DNA from: Elgaria multicarinata webbii
Lineage: Eukaryota > Chordata > Lepidosauria > Squamata > Anguidae
Reading direction: 5' to 3'
NCBI RefSeq assembly: GCF_023053635.1
Contig: NC_086182.1
Span: 3,993,001-4,057,000, forward strand
Length of the DNA stretch: 64,000 nucleotides
Below, in pieces: positions 11,217 to 21,985 of this stretch. The first letter of the stretch is position 1. Every line of letters begins with the position of its first letter. Made by a program: the position numbers and the translations under genes. The notes below the pieces were generated by a model, which saw nothing but the letters and a program-made list of their open reading frames with translations, was not told the DNA's origin and did not search any database.

Positions 11217-12503
11217 TGAAGGATGGTGGCTCCGATGTCAGTGGGGCCGAGAACCCACTCCAGATTTCATTCAGAACCAACCAGAGCTCTAAAAGAGCTC
11301 TCCTAGGTGCTTCCACCTTGGGTAGCACCTTCAGAGTTCCGAGTGGCTCTGAACCAGGTGGGAATCTACACTGATGTTATTCTAACGTTTTGAATGGGTT
11401 ACTGTGACGCACAGCGTCACGTGACCCTGGGTCTCCAACGTTGTAAATGAGTTCTACTTACTGGTTCTATTTCTTAGTTGCAGCGTGGCTACAGATTCAT
11501 GTGCCTCGTTCTGCCAGTAATTTTCCTCTCCCTCTTCTCTGAGAGTAGCAGAGCTGCTGGGTTTGCTCCGCCCACTTCCTGTTCTCCTTCCTTCGCCCCG
11601 TTTGCTATCTTATCTGCTACAGCAGATAAATCACACCAGCCTTATACTGTGCAATCACTGACAATTGCATGCAAAGGACTCAGAAGTTTTCCACCTTAGA
11701 ATCTGCTTTGATTGTGAAGGACTCCCAGGCATCCTGCCTTAATTGTGCTCCTTTTGCAAAAGATTCGCCCCAGCCGCTGCTGTGGGCGCAGGAGCAGGAT
11801 TTTAAACAAATGCTTACATCTGCGTAAGCTTTATAGATAAAGACACCAAAATTGGCACAGTAATCAGATACCAAATTTGAATCAAGTTGGGTCATCGGTT
11901 GATTTTTTTATGATATTTTTGTTTAACATTTCCCCCCTCTTTGAAAAGAAGGTGAGGAGCGCTCAAAGGATCGCTGTAGCTCCGTGCAGGAAAATTAACG
12001 AGGGTCTCTGCTCCCAGTCCAAAACTCATGACCAGCGGGGCTTAAATGGTGTGTTTGAAATAATCTCAACAGCTGGGGTGCTGCTAAAACTTTTCTACTT
12101 GATCACCCATCCAAACCCTGACCAGACCCAGTCCATCTTAGCTTCAGCAAAGTGGCTGGCTCCTATGCATTCAGGTTATTCCTGGGGACTTGTATTAAGA
12201 TGTTTTGGGAGGGAGTTTGTGTGTGCTTATGACTATTGCTGGCTAGGAACGAGGCAGGAAGTGGGCGGAGCAAACCGAGCAGCTCTGCTTACTCTCAGAG
12301 AAGAGGAAGAACGGAAAGGATTGAACAATGTGCCTTGAAGTACCGTTGCAGCTAAATGTAAGTCACGCCAGTGTGCCCCGTGATACAGAGAACCACGTTA
12401 GAAAGGGACACTAGCAACAGTATAAGACTAGTGTAGATCCGGCCCAGGAACACGTGCTCCGCCCCACTGACATCGGAGCCACCAGCCTCCACTGCTTACT
12501 CAT
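11217..12503. mobile_element. hAT-type MITE, family A, split by a larger insertion
   Basis: The left part (11217-11358) carries GGTGGCTCCGATGTCAGTGG and the right part (12444-12503) carries its inverse CCACTGACATCGGAGCCACC, ending CCTCCACTG. Between them lies the 1085-bp foldback element at 11359-12443, which must be younger. The left half also contains the GAGCTCT/AGAGCTC arm seen in the other family A copies. Confidence 0.75.
11359..12443. mobile_element. 1.1-kb foldback DNA transposon with long inverted arms
   Basis: The left end reads AATCTACACT and the right end AGTGTAGATCCGGCC. Long imperfect inverted arms are clear: GGTTTGCTCCGCCCACTTCC near 11560 has its inverse near 12257, and TTCTCTGAGAGTA near 11538 has its inverse near 12292. 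The flank CCAGG is present on both sides (11354-11358 and 12444-12448). The interior near 11830-11920 carries a GATAAAGACACC..ACCAAATTTGAA motif shared with the tandem repeats at 63110-63512. No transposase frame was recognised, so it is non-autonomous; the superfamily is unresolved. Confidence 0.7.
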
Positions 12504-12542
12504 TTAAACAAACAACGTACCAAGTGGTAGTTTGCGGGGAGA

Positions 12543-13090
12543 ATTTATTTATTTATTTTATTTATTTATTGCACTTATATACCGCTCCCATAGCCAGGGC
12601 TCTCTGGGCGGTTTACATAAATTCTAAAATTAAGATTAAAACGAGTATACAAAATGTAAAATTCTAAAACACAGAACATACACACATAAAGCATTAAAAA
12701 CCGTTAAAAAACTAAACATGTGGGTGATTAAGATGTGCCGCCATATGCCTGGGCAAAGAGGAAAGTCTTAACCTGGCACCGAAAAGATAGCAGCGTTGGC
12801 GCCAGGCGAGCCTCATCAGGGAGATCATTCCATAGTCTGGGGGCCACCACCAAAAAGGCCCTGTCCCTCGTTGCCACACTCCGAGCCTCTCTCGGAGTAG
12901 GCACCCGGAGGAGGACCTTAGATGTTGAACGTAGTGACCGGGTATATTCACGTCAGGAGAGGCGTTCTGTCAGGTATTGTGGTCCCAAGCCGTGTAAGGC
13001 TTTATAGGTCAAAACCAGCACCTTGAATTGGGCTCGGAAACATACAGGCAGACAGTGCAAGCGGACCAGAGCAGGTGTTATATGGTCTGG
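12543..13090 (-). mobile_element. L2/CR1-superfamily LINE 3' end
   Basis: The minus strand encodes LTYKALHGLGPQYLTERLS and later FLVVAPRLWNDLPDEARLAP, LLSFRCQVKTFLFAQAYGGTS and a stop, the usual C-terminus of L2-like LINE proteins. The 3' end is GAGCGGTATATAAGTGCAATAAATAAATAAA, seen here in reverse at 12543-12600. It is 5'-truncated. Confidence 0.75.
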
Positions 13091-13801
13091 TCACTTCTCG
13101 ACAAGCCTACACGCTTTTACCGCACATACATAGCTCAGAGCACACAGTGGCACATGACAGGGTTCCGAAGTCAGAAAGTCGACCCCAGGCCCAGGCAGTA
13201 GGGCAGATGGCAGGAGTGTTGAAGCTGTTTGAGCTCAGGGGCCAAATCCCCTTTTGAGGAAACCCTCGGGGACTGAATGCCAGGGATGGGCAGGTCTGAA
13301 GGTAACAGGAATAGGGCCAAAACACCAATATTTCAGCTTCAATAAAGCTCTTATTGTGACCAGTAACAAAGCCTTAGGAGAGGCATGGGGGGGGGGAAAT
13401 GTTTGATTGTGGGGGGTCAGGGCAGGGGCCTTCCATCTGCTGAACCCTAGAGAGCCCCAATTGGCCCCCAGTGGAGCCAGATTCGGCCCATGAGCCTGAG
13501 GTTCAAGACTGCTGGCCTATGGACTACTCCTTGCTGTGGGAGTTAGACACTGGTCAGTGTCCCTGATGACGGGATTATTTAGCAATGGTGCCTCCTGTTA
13601 GAACGGCAATAAGCAGAGTAAAAAACAAGACAAAAGGCAAAACAGCAAGAGCATTTACAAGTCCCACATGAACACAGGCTATCTTCTAACAAAAGAAGGG
13701 CCACACTTTTCTTCAGTAAGAGAAAGAAAACAGTTTATTCACAAATATCCTTGCATATACAATGCGGGTACAGGGTAGCATTTCAAAAGTGCATTTTGGT
13801 G

Positions 13802-13858
<57 letters not shown>

Positions 13859-15365
13859 CAGGGGGAAGGAAGGAAAGCAGCAAAAGGAAGAAACCACAGG
13901 AAAACACATTGTAGGCTATAGAGTTTCTAAGACCGGCTGTGGTCAAATTTCCCACAAATTCACTAACGGCATCACTGCCCTCATCCACTAACTTAGCGAT
14001 GATTCTCAACACCTGGAACAGGGGACTTGTATTCCAGCTCCTATTATGCTAATTGCCTTATTTCCCAATTAATTTAACTCAGGGGCGGGGAATGATTTGC
14101 TGTTCAGGTGCCCAGCCCCTGCCCTGATAGGGTCAGGTTCCCGTCCGAAGTCCCAGATGCGGCTCCTACAGAAGGCGCTTTGGACAGGGAGCTGTTTTTT
14201 CTCTGCCTAGACTTCCCCCATCTAGGGCGAGCCAGGGCTGAGTGGTTCTACCTCTGGGGAACATGAGGGAGGAGCAAAGCCAAGGCGGCCCAGACCCCTC
14301 CACTGCCATCCGAGGGAGAAGCAGAAGGGGCCAAGCTGGCTTCACTCTGGCCCAGGACACTCCTCCACCTGGCACCAGCTTCAGTATACATGGGCTTTCC
14401 TTGCCTACCACACGCCTTCCTCCATTGGGGAGATCACAGGGTGCACCAAGTAAGACGAATCCCTGCTGTTATCTCCAATGAATGACTGGAGATAACGACA
14501 GAGATTCCTCTCCCCTGTAGTCTCCCCAAACTCCCGCTAGCCGCAGGCTGCATTAGGCCCAAGGGCTGGAGACTCCCCATAGGATATGCGCACCGGGAGC
14601 TGCCCTCTTGCTCAGAAGAAGTTGTCATGAATGCAAGAAACCTCTGCAGGCTTTATTTCAGAGAACAAAACTATTTATCAGTTTGAAGTCACAGAAATCA
14701 ATGTATGAGTCATCATTACAGTGGCCATTGTTCCAGTATTTCTGTGGTTCATTGATACATGTCATTTCTCTCCTTAGCCCTTCCCTTTAGCCTAACAACA
14801 GGACTCAGCAAGAACTGTTTACTTTAGAGATTGATTCTAGGTGAGAATCAACAACAGTCAGGTATAGCAGCGGCCCAGGGCATTTCGAGGCCAGAGACAG
14901 AAGATCAAAACATCATTACCTCTTCCTACTAATAACATGGCGTAGAATCCACTCGGAATTTTTGTTCTCTTTTACAGCTCCTGCCTGTTATAATAGGCCT
15001 TGCACAGTGTGAAGAACTTCATGGTTGTGGGTGCTCTAAGTGTGTGTCTACCTCCATTTAGTCAGGGCGACGTGGAATGTCGTGTCACAACCACCTGCAT
15101 GTCTGTTATCCGAAGAACCTTCTGCCTTCAAGGACAGAGCCAGATTCTATTAATTGGATCGAATGGTCTGGGCTGTGTTCCTGCAGGAAGTTCACGCTCC
15201 CCAACAGGGTTTGGGAACACTGCTTCCGTTGGCCTGCGATTGGCTAACGAAAATGTTCTGTGAGTTGTCAGGGGGTTGAGCATAAAAAGAGGGGGCTTGG
15301 AACTCCCCCTTTGTCATTGGCCTTCTGCTTCAACTTGCCCTCAGGTTTGTGAATCTTTGGATCCT
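13090..15365. other. Intergenic stretch with a GA microsatellite
   Basis: No supportable gene. The main recognisable feature is the GA repeat at about 13808-13857. The rest shows no coding match or repeat family I can name. Confidence 0.35.
13808..13857. repeat. (GA)n microsatellite
   Basis: About 25 uninterrupted GA dinucleotide units. The Ser-Leu open frame read on the minus strand here is only a product of the repeat. Confidence 0.95.
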
Positions 15366-15485
15366 GATCTACACTACTGCTTTAAAGCGCTTTATAACAG
15401 TTTTGAAAACGGTAGATGCAGTGTGTCCTGGGCCCCAACAGTTGTCAAAACTGTTATAAAGCGCTTTAAAGCAGTAGTGTAGATC
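15366..15485. mobile_element. Foldback MITE, family C (GATCTACACTACTGC ends)
   Basis: A 120-bp inverted-repeat element: GATCTACACTACTGC is inverted at the right end, and the arms continue through TTTAAAGCGCTTTATAACAG. The loop contains GTGTGTCCTGGGCCCCAACAG. Related copies are at 21171-21275 and 54577-54717. Confidence 0.85.
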
Positions 15486-15961
15486 CGACCCTAAGACTGC
15501 GCTGTCCTATTAGACCTAGGTAATGTATAGGGCAGATTTAGCGTTGTTGTTTTCTTGCCTGGAGTGCTATTTCCAAGGCGTACTCTGATTTTGTATGTCT
15601 TTTTATTCCGTTCCTCTTTACCCTATGTAAATAAACATAAACCCTGCTTCCAGGGCTGTGTGTGTGCTTCCTTCCAAGTAAGTCTTAGTACTAAATCTAC
15701 AGTTTTCTGCTTGGTTCCTTGCCACTGTTTAATGTTCCAGGCTTGAGGCTTGTCAATGCGGTAGGGTGAAGCTGAACCCCTATTGCCTCAGCCTCAAGTG
15801 ACTCCTGAAAGAGCTGAGAGGCCCCCTGGCTCAGGCTGTGGTGGACGTAAGGTAATTTTTTGGTCCCTGACTACAGTACAGGGAGTTTGAGGGACTCCCT
15901 TTCCTCCCTTCACACACAGGAAGAGGACTTGAATGTGCCCCTGAGGCCAGAGCCGTGTGTG

Positions 15962-16566
15962 CAGGGCCGGTGCTACCATAGAGGCCACTCAGGCGGCCGC
16001 CTATAGCACCAAGCTAAGAGGGGCGCCGGCCACAGCGTAGCACTCACGCGCGTTGGCTGTGAGCCGGCCCGGCCCGAGGATTCAGCTGGGCCTGGGCGGG
16101 CGAGATGGCGCCCTGCGCCCGCCCAGCTGAAGCGAAGCCAGGGACGCTGGGGTGGGGTGGTTCCACGTTCGGATTTCCGGAACGCGCCTGGAAGAGAGAG
16201 AGAGAGAGAATGTATGGGTGAGTGGGGTGCATGGGGTCTTTGAGTGAATGCATGTGTTCATGCGTGTGTTTGTTTGGAGTGAGTGATGCTGAGTGTGTGT
16301 GTGCACACATGTGTGAGTTGGGGGGGATGATTTGGAGGTGATATTCCTATTAAATAATGCATTCCTTTCCAATTTGTTTGCTATAATTGGCATGACGTAT
16401 TTCTTGCACTTTAAAATCAATTTAGCAGTTTCAAATTTTGTGCTTCTTGTTTTTTCCAGGAAACATCTGTTCTTAAAAATCAAAGTTGGCATTTGTGTGT
16501 GTGTGTGTGTGTGTGTGAAAGTAGCTCACCTTGCCTAGGGCACAAAATAGTCTGGCACCGGCCCTG
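15962..16566. mobile_element. hAT-type element, family D, 605 bp
   Basis: It begins CAGGGCCGGTGC and ends GCACCGGCCCTG, a perfect 12-bp inverted repeat. The flanks CGTGTGTG (15954-15961) and CGTGTGGG (16567-16574) match at 7 of 8 positions. It contains a GC-rich left third with internal inverted repeats (around GCGCCCTGCGCCCGCCCAGC), a GA run and a GT microsatellite near the right end. A second copy at 52123-52787 aligns along its full length. No transposase was seen. Confidence 0.88.
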
Positions 16567-17034
16567 CGTGTGGGTCAGCACTGCCGAACTCCGATTGTGA
16601 CAGCCAACATCTTTCCATCCGCAGGACAATCAGATACTTTGGTGGTGCGATGAACAAGCTCTTTCCCCTGGCCCTTGAAAGAATACTCCCACTTGGATGT
16701 AAATAAAACAGCATCTCTCCAGTCAGTGCCATGAGTAAACAAAGAATGCAAACGCAGTGGCATCAACTCCATGGGTCTGATTGCCTAAGAAAGAACACTT
16801 CACCCACTGGTCCTGAGCCAAAACAAATTAATGGGGCATGATAATGTCTCAGGCAGGTAATTTCCACTTTGTATTCCCAGGCCAAAGCTACCACAAGGCT
16901 GTGCCTTGAAAACTAACAGTTCTTTTTCAATATTTGAGGCGTGCTCTTTGCTCTCTGGAGAAAAATGTAAATACACTATAAAGCCAGAAAAACATTAGTG
17001 CTACTTTCCTGAACATGAAAAAAGGAAGTCCAAA

Positions 17035-17762
17035 TGAATGTATCTGTTTGTCTCTTCTGCCAAGACTCTTGTTCATGCATTGGTTATTTCTCAGTTGGAC
17101 TACTGCAACCTTCTTCTCTCTGGCCTTCCTTCTTCTCACATCAGTCCGTTGGTTTCTGTTCACCACTCTGCTGCTAAGATCATCTTCTTGGCTCGCCGCT
17201 CTGACCATGTTACTCCACTGCTGAAATCTCTTCATTGGCTTCCAATTCACTTCAGAATCCAATATAAACTTCTCCTGTTGACCTTCAAAGCTTTTCACGG
17301 TCTAGCTCTTCCTATCTCTCCTCTCTCATCTCACACTATTGCCCCGCTCGTGCTCTTCGCTCCCCTGATGCCATGTTTCTCGCCTGCCCAAGGGTCTCCA
17401 CTTCCCTTGCTCGGTTTCGTCCATTTTCTTCTGCTGCCCCTTATGCCTGGAACGCTCTTCCAGAACATTTGAGAACTACAAGTTCAACCGCAGCTTTTAA
17501 AGCTCAACTAAAAACTTTTCTTTTTCCTAAAGCTTTTAAAACTTGATTTTGCTCTGACTTTATACTGTTAGTTTTACCCTACCCAGTGCCTGTTTACCCT
17601 ACACTGTGCCTGTTTGCATTCTCTTCCCCTCCTTATTGTTTTATTATGATTTTATTAGAATGTAAGCCTATGCGGCAGGGTCTTGCTATTTACTGTTTTA
17701 CTCTGTACAGCACCATGTACATTGATGGTGCTATATAAATAAATAAATAATAATAATAATTA
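17035..17762 (+). mobile_element. L2-like LINE 3' part
   Basis: It aligns with the better copy at 24225-25520 from the CLSLLPRL / [13 protein letters not shown] block onward. It encodes [52 protein letters not shown], typical of the L2 C-terminal region. It ends TGGTGCTATATAAATAAATAAATAAT, the L2-type terminus. It is 5'-truncated, and frame changes near 17320 break the end of the protein. Confidence 0.9.
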
Positions 17763-17914
17763 TAGTAATAATAATCTGAAAGAAAGAAAGAAAATAACTG
17801 ATGGTCTCTTGAATTACGGTACAACAGGAGATTACAAATCAATATCCTGAAGGCTTTGGAGGAGGAGGAATCGGCCAAGTGCTTTGCAATCCATGTTTTA
17901 ACACGGGCTTGAGA

Positions 17915-18242
17915 TAGGGTGACCATATGAAAAGGAGGACAGGGCTCCTTTATCTTTAACAGTTGCATAGAAAAGAGAATTTCAGCAGGTGTCGTTTGTA
18001 TGCATGTCGCACCTGGTGAAATTTCCTCTTCATCACAACAGTTAAAGCTGCAGGAGCTATACTGCAGCTATACTGTGACCAGATTTAAAAGAGGGCAGGG
18101 CACCTGCAGCTTTAACTGTTGTGATTAAGAGGAAATTTCCCCAGGTTCTCCATATACACAAATGACATCTGCTGAAATTCCCTTTTCAATACAACTGTTA
18201 AGGATACAAGAGCCCTGTCCTCCTTTTCATATGGTCACCCTA
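17915..18242. mobile_element. hAT-type foldback MITE, family E, with perfect 8-bp duplication
   Basis: The ends are TAGGGTGACCATATG and CATATGGTCACCCTA, a perfect inverted repeat. GCTTGAGA is duplicated exactly at 17907-17914 and 18243-18250. Within the 328 bp the whole element folds on itself: the AACAGTTAAAGCTGCAGGAG arm meets CTGCAGCTTTAACTGTT. Sister copies lie at 30288-30600, 30852-31595, 56081-56400 and a partial one at 21281-21440. Confidence 0.93.
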
Positions 18243-18301
18243 GCTTGAGAGAGCTCAGCCAGGGCAGCTCCTCCATCCCCCATATACCTAGGGCACAATT
18301 A

Positions 18302-18785
18302 GGCCCTTTCTACACCTAGGATTTTTCCAGGGATCATCCCTGTGCATCCGGGATCAGGGAGGGGTGATCCCTCCATTTTCCAGGATAACTGAGACTTCAG
18401 TTATCTCAGTTTTACCTGCAGTCCCAGGACAATCTTGAGGACTGCAGGCCGTGTGGGCACCTGTCCCGGCTTCTTCCCTCTTCCCCGTGAATAGCGGGGG
18501 TCATCAGAGGAAGGAGCCAGGATGAGGGGTGGGGCGGGGCGGGGGTGGGGTCACAGCTTTTTTTTTTAAAAAAATTACCTTAAGTTTCGTTGGAGCGCAA
18601 GTGTGCTCCAGCTCCTGCAGTTTTTTTTTTTAAAAAAAAAAAACGGCCACCTCCACTCGCACGACGTCCCTCCCCCCATCCTGGTCGTCGCGCTGGACAT
18701 TTGGACCCAAGGCACGATCCCAGAAGAAGGTAAGTCCGAGATCGGGGGGGCCCTCCCTCTACACCCATATGGAGTAGAAAGGGCC
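18302..18785. mobile_element. Harbinger-like element, 484 bp, TTA duplication
   Basis: GGCCCTTTCTAC at the left is inverted as GTAGAAAGGGCC at the right, flanked by TTA at 18299-18301 and 18786-18788. The left part contains GGGATCATCCCTG / GGGATCAGGG motifs shared with 4226-4362 and 23452-23967. Short A and T runs lie in the interior. No transposase frame. Confidence 0.82.
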
Positions 18786-19479
18786 TTAGAGAGCAATCCG
18801 ATGCATGTTTTGACAGCAAAAGTCCTACAACTCTCTAACCTAACCCTTAAAAAATTATATGCTCTGAAAGGGCAGGGAGGGCAAAATTGGGGCCCTGAAG
18901 AGACCACCAAAGGCCTGAGACTGTCCTCGTGCGTCATCCTTTGGTCTTTTGTAAACTTCGTTGTGGCAGCATTTTACATTGCAAACCATCTTGAATTCCT
19001 TGGCAGAAAACCAATATATAAATGCAGGAAATCTATTAACCAATTGACAAGAGGGGAAACAATTTAGTGCTAAAAGCAGTGTCTAATGTTGAACTTGTAC
19101 AGCTACAGGGCAGGAGGCATTATAGGACCTGCAGAACCAATCCTGCTTCAGGCGTCACCCTGAAAGGGCTGGGTCTGAATCAGCCAGTCTTTCAGAGTGC
19201 TGGCCCTAGCAGAGTTGGGGCAGCAGCATTGGCGCTCCATATTGGAGCATTCTTACTCCAAGGCAGTAAGAGGCCTTGGGCTGGTTCCTTGCGAGGAGTG
19301 AAATGCTGGAGATTTTTCTTGCTTCTGCTGTCATCTATTCATTTGCAGATACAAATATTGAGCTGTCTCTACCATATCATCACTTCCCCCAAAGCAAGCT
19401 ACCACCCCACCCTGCCTTGGAAGGCTGCCATACTCCATCCATGGGAAAGATGCCTCTTGCAGGTGAAAAAGAGGCGTGA

Positions 19480-19515
<36 letters not shown>

Positions 19516-19566
19516 TGGCAGGGGAAGAGCTAAGCACTCAGGGACATTGGAAGCTGCTTACACTGA

Positions 19567-19707
19567 AGCCATAGCTAGACCTAAGGTTTATCCCTGGATC
19601 GTCCAGGGGTCAAACCTGTCCATCTAGGTGACACACAGGGGATCCAGTGCTCAGGCAGGGGCAAACCCTGGATGATCCCAGGATAAACCTTAGGTCTAGC
19701 TATGGCC
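19567..19707. mobile_element. Harbinger-like MITE, second copy of the 4226 family
   Basis: 141 bp with AGCCATAGCTAGACCTAAGG at the left and CCTTAGGTCTAGCTATGGC at the right. It aligns along its full length with 4226-4362. The flanking triplets are TGA and TCA, so the target duplication has decayed or is offset. Confidence 0.78.
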
Positions 19708-19714
19708 TCAGTCA

Positions 19715-19847
19715 GTCCCTTGGTCCATCTGGCCCATAATCACCAAGGCAGAGTGACAGGGGCTCTCCAGGGTTTCAGGAAGGAGATTTTCCAGCCCTAC
19801 CTGGAGTTGCCAGGGATTGAACCTGAGACCTTCTGCATGCAAAGATT
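19715..19847 (-). mobile_element. tRNA-derived SINE
   Basis: On the minus strand it reads CTTTGCATGCAGAAGGTCTCAGGTTCAATCC (a pol III B-box region), then a body through CTGGCAACTCCAGG and CTCTCCAGGG, and it ends near GGACCAAGG. The same family is present at 60885-61037 and 61698-61905. The A-box end is degraded. Confidence 0.6.
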
Positions 19848-21170
19848 TTTTGTAAGTTCTTCTAAAAACCCCAAACCAAACAATTGCACCAGCCACGTCC
19901 AAAAGGTACCGCTATTCCCCGCATAGAGAGGAGTATGCTGCACCTGCTTGCCATGTATCTTTTAAAGAAGACCTTTCAGGAAAAAAGAAGGGGCAATTCT
20001 AATTCAGTACTACAACCATGGCTGAATACACAGCTATTCAAAACCAGAGTTTTGCGAGTTAAGCCTTCAACGCCCCCTGCCTGAATGGAGGAATGTGTTA
20101 ATGTCACTTTCTTCCACATTCAGTATTGTTCCACACGCTGTTTATGAGGAGTTTTGTCAATTTTGGCAAGTTCTTAGTGGGGCGGGGCGGGGGGAATGAA
20201 CTGAACAAAATTCTTAGGCATCCTTACTTTGCTGTGCTAATTTAACAACTGTGGAGAGCCCAAAGAAAAACATGTTTCCTATAGAGTGCAGAACAAATGT
20301 AATCCTATCTGTTAATAAATTCTAGACAGCTATTTCACCCTGCTCTCTCTCTCCCCCCCCCAGAAGTTTTTTAAAAAACAAACCCAAAGCCCAGTCAACT
20401 GGCAAGCCAGCATCAAGCAGGAAATTCAAGGCATTCAACAATGGTTTATCTCAGAGGATATTTATTTACTCATTTACTTATTCATACATCTATTACATAC
20501 ATGCATAGAAGAATGGATACCCCACATTTCCCCTCTCAAAACGAGCCACGACTTCTTTGTCGACACGGCTGTTGCAGAAGCACGGTCCGACGTGTAACCA
20601 GAACCGAAATGGCACAGCGAGGTTAAGCGACCACCAGGTGGCGAAGGGTTACAGAGACAGCCAGAGGACGGAACACCGCCCCGGCCTGTTCACAACTTGT
20701 GGTACTTTTTCTTGGCTGGGAAGCGGGCTACATTCTCAAGAACAAAACTAAATAAATACCCACCCACCCCAAGTTCAGGTTTTCACGATTGTTTGCCAAA
20801 GAAGAGTGCGGTTCAGGACTGTTGTGAGATAAAAAAAAAAATTAACTAGCTAGAAGTGCTTGCAACCATTTGGAGATCAATTCATCACACCATCCATCTA
20901 TGTCAGAATAATGCGGGACCGCTTGATTTTCATCCCTGGTTTACACTGAAGGATAAACAACCGGTAGCATTAATCACATTGTTTGCTCTTGAGTGCAAAT
21001 AGCCAATGCGCAGAGGGTGGGTGTCTGTGTGATCTAGATTGGGACCAAGTTGTGGGGCATGGGAGGCTTTAACTCTTTGCTGGATTGAGACCTCAGGCTT
21101 GCTATTTGCTGTGGGGCAAAGAGGGCAGGGCTGGCACAAGACATTTTGCTGCCTGAGACAAAGAATGAGC

Positions 21171-21275
21171 TCTACACTACTGCTTTAAAGCGCTTTATAA
21201 CAGTTTTGACAACCGTATCTGGAGTGTGTCCTGGGCCCCAACAGTTATAAAGCACTTTAAAGCAGTAGTGTAGAT
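21171..21275. mobile_element. Foldback MITE, family C, second copy
   Basis: TCTACACTACTGCTTTAAAG is mirrored by CTTTAAAGCAGTAGTGTAGA, with GTGTGTCCTGGGCCCCAACAG in the middle. It abuts the partial family E element that begins at about 21281. Confidence 0.82.
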
Positions 21276-21280
21276 CCTGC

Positions 21281-21440
21281 CCATATGAAAAGGCGGACAG
21301 GACTCCCGTACAGAAAAGGGAATTTCAGCAGGTGTCATTTGCATGCATGCATCACTTGATGAAATTCCCTCTTCATCACAACAGTTAAAGCTACAAGAGC
21401 CCAGACCTCTTTTGTATCTGGTCACTATAGTATAGCTCCT
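21281..21440. mobile_element. Partial hAT-type foldback MITE, family E
   Basis: Starts at CCATATGAAAAGG and keeps AATTTCAGCAGGTGTCATTT and CAACAGTTAAAGCT, the left half of the family. The outer GGGTGA of the left end is gone where it meets the family C element, and the right half is lost. Confidence 0.7.
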
Positions 21441-21449
21441 GCAGCTTTA

Positions 21450-21985
21450 ACTGTGCCCTGTTACTTGACTTCCATCAGCTCATGTGAGTTGAGATGGCTT
21501 ATGACTAGGTGCAGACTGAATTCCCTCCAGCCGATGGAGTGGAAGACACGCTATTGGTCCCACCATAGTGTGAAAGCAGATTGCCCATCTGGCTGCCTCA
21601 AGCTAGAGGACCTGGTACACTTCCTAGTAGGATGCCCATTGTACGCAGAGCAGAGGAAGCAATATCTCGAGCCCTTAATAGTTGGATTTGGGATTAACGC
21701 CTCTGTAAGCATAACTCTATCACTATTGGCTGGTACCGATTAGTATACATCATATAAGACTGTCAGCTTTGTCAAACGGGCCCTGAGACTAGACTTGCCA
21801 ATATAATATAATACATTAGCAAATATTATTCAGGATTACGAAACGTTTTCACTTGCTCTTGTTAGCCCTTTTATTAGCACTTTGTACTCTGGTATTTCAT
21901 CTAGTGGAGAGGAGTAATTTTTTTATCATATTTCTATATGCATATGGTGTGATTGGCTGATAAGCAATAAGCTTTTGTTGTTGTA
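21450..21985 (+). mobile_element. LINE 3' fragment with zinc-binding-like C-terminal motif
   Basis: The plus strand encodes WLMTRCRLNSLQPMEW then CPSGCLKLEDLVHFLVGCPLYAEQRKQYLEPLI, a C-x3-C...H...C pattern like the region after the reverse transcriptase in several non-LTR retrotransposons. About 250 bases of 3' sequence follow, ending with CAATAAGCTTTTGTTGTTG. The clade is not certain (R4-like or similar). Confidence 0.55.

Noticed and set aside
12735-13007. Plus-strand 90-residue Arg/Ser-rich frame
   Set aside because: It is antisense to the C-terminal coding region of an L2/CR1-type LINE on the minus strand.
13806-14012. Minus-strand Ser-Leu repeat protein
   Set aside because: A GA microsatellite read in frame, without conserved flanking sequence.
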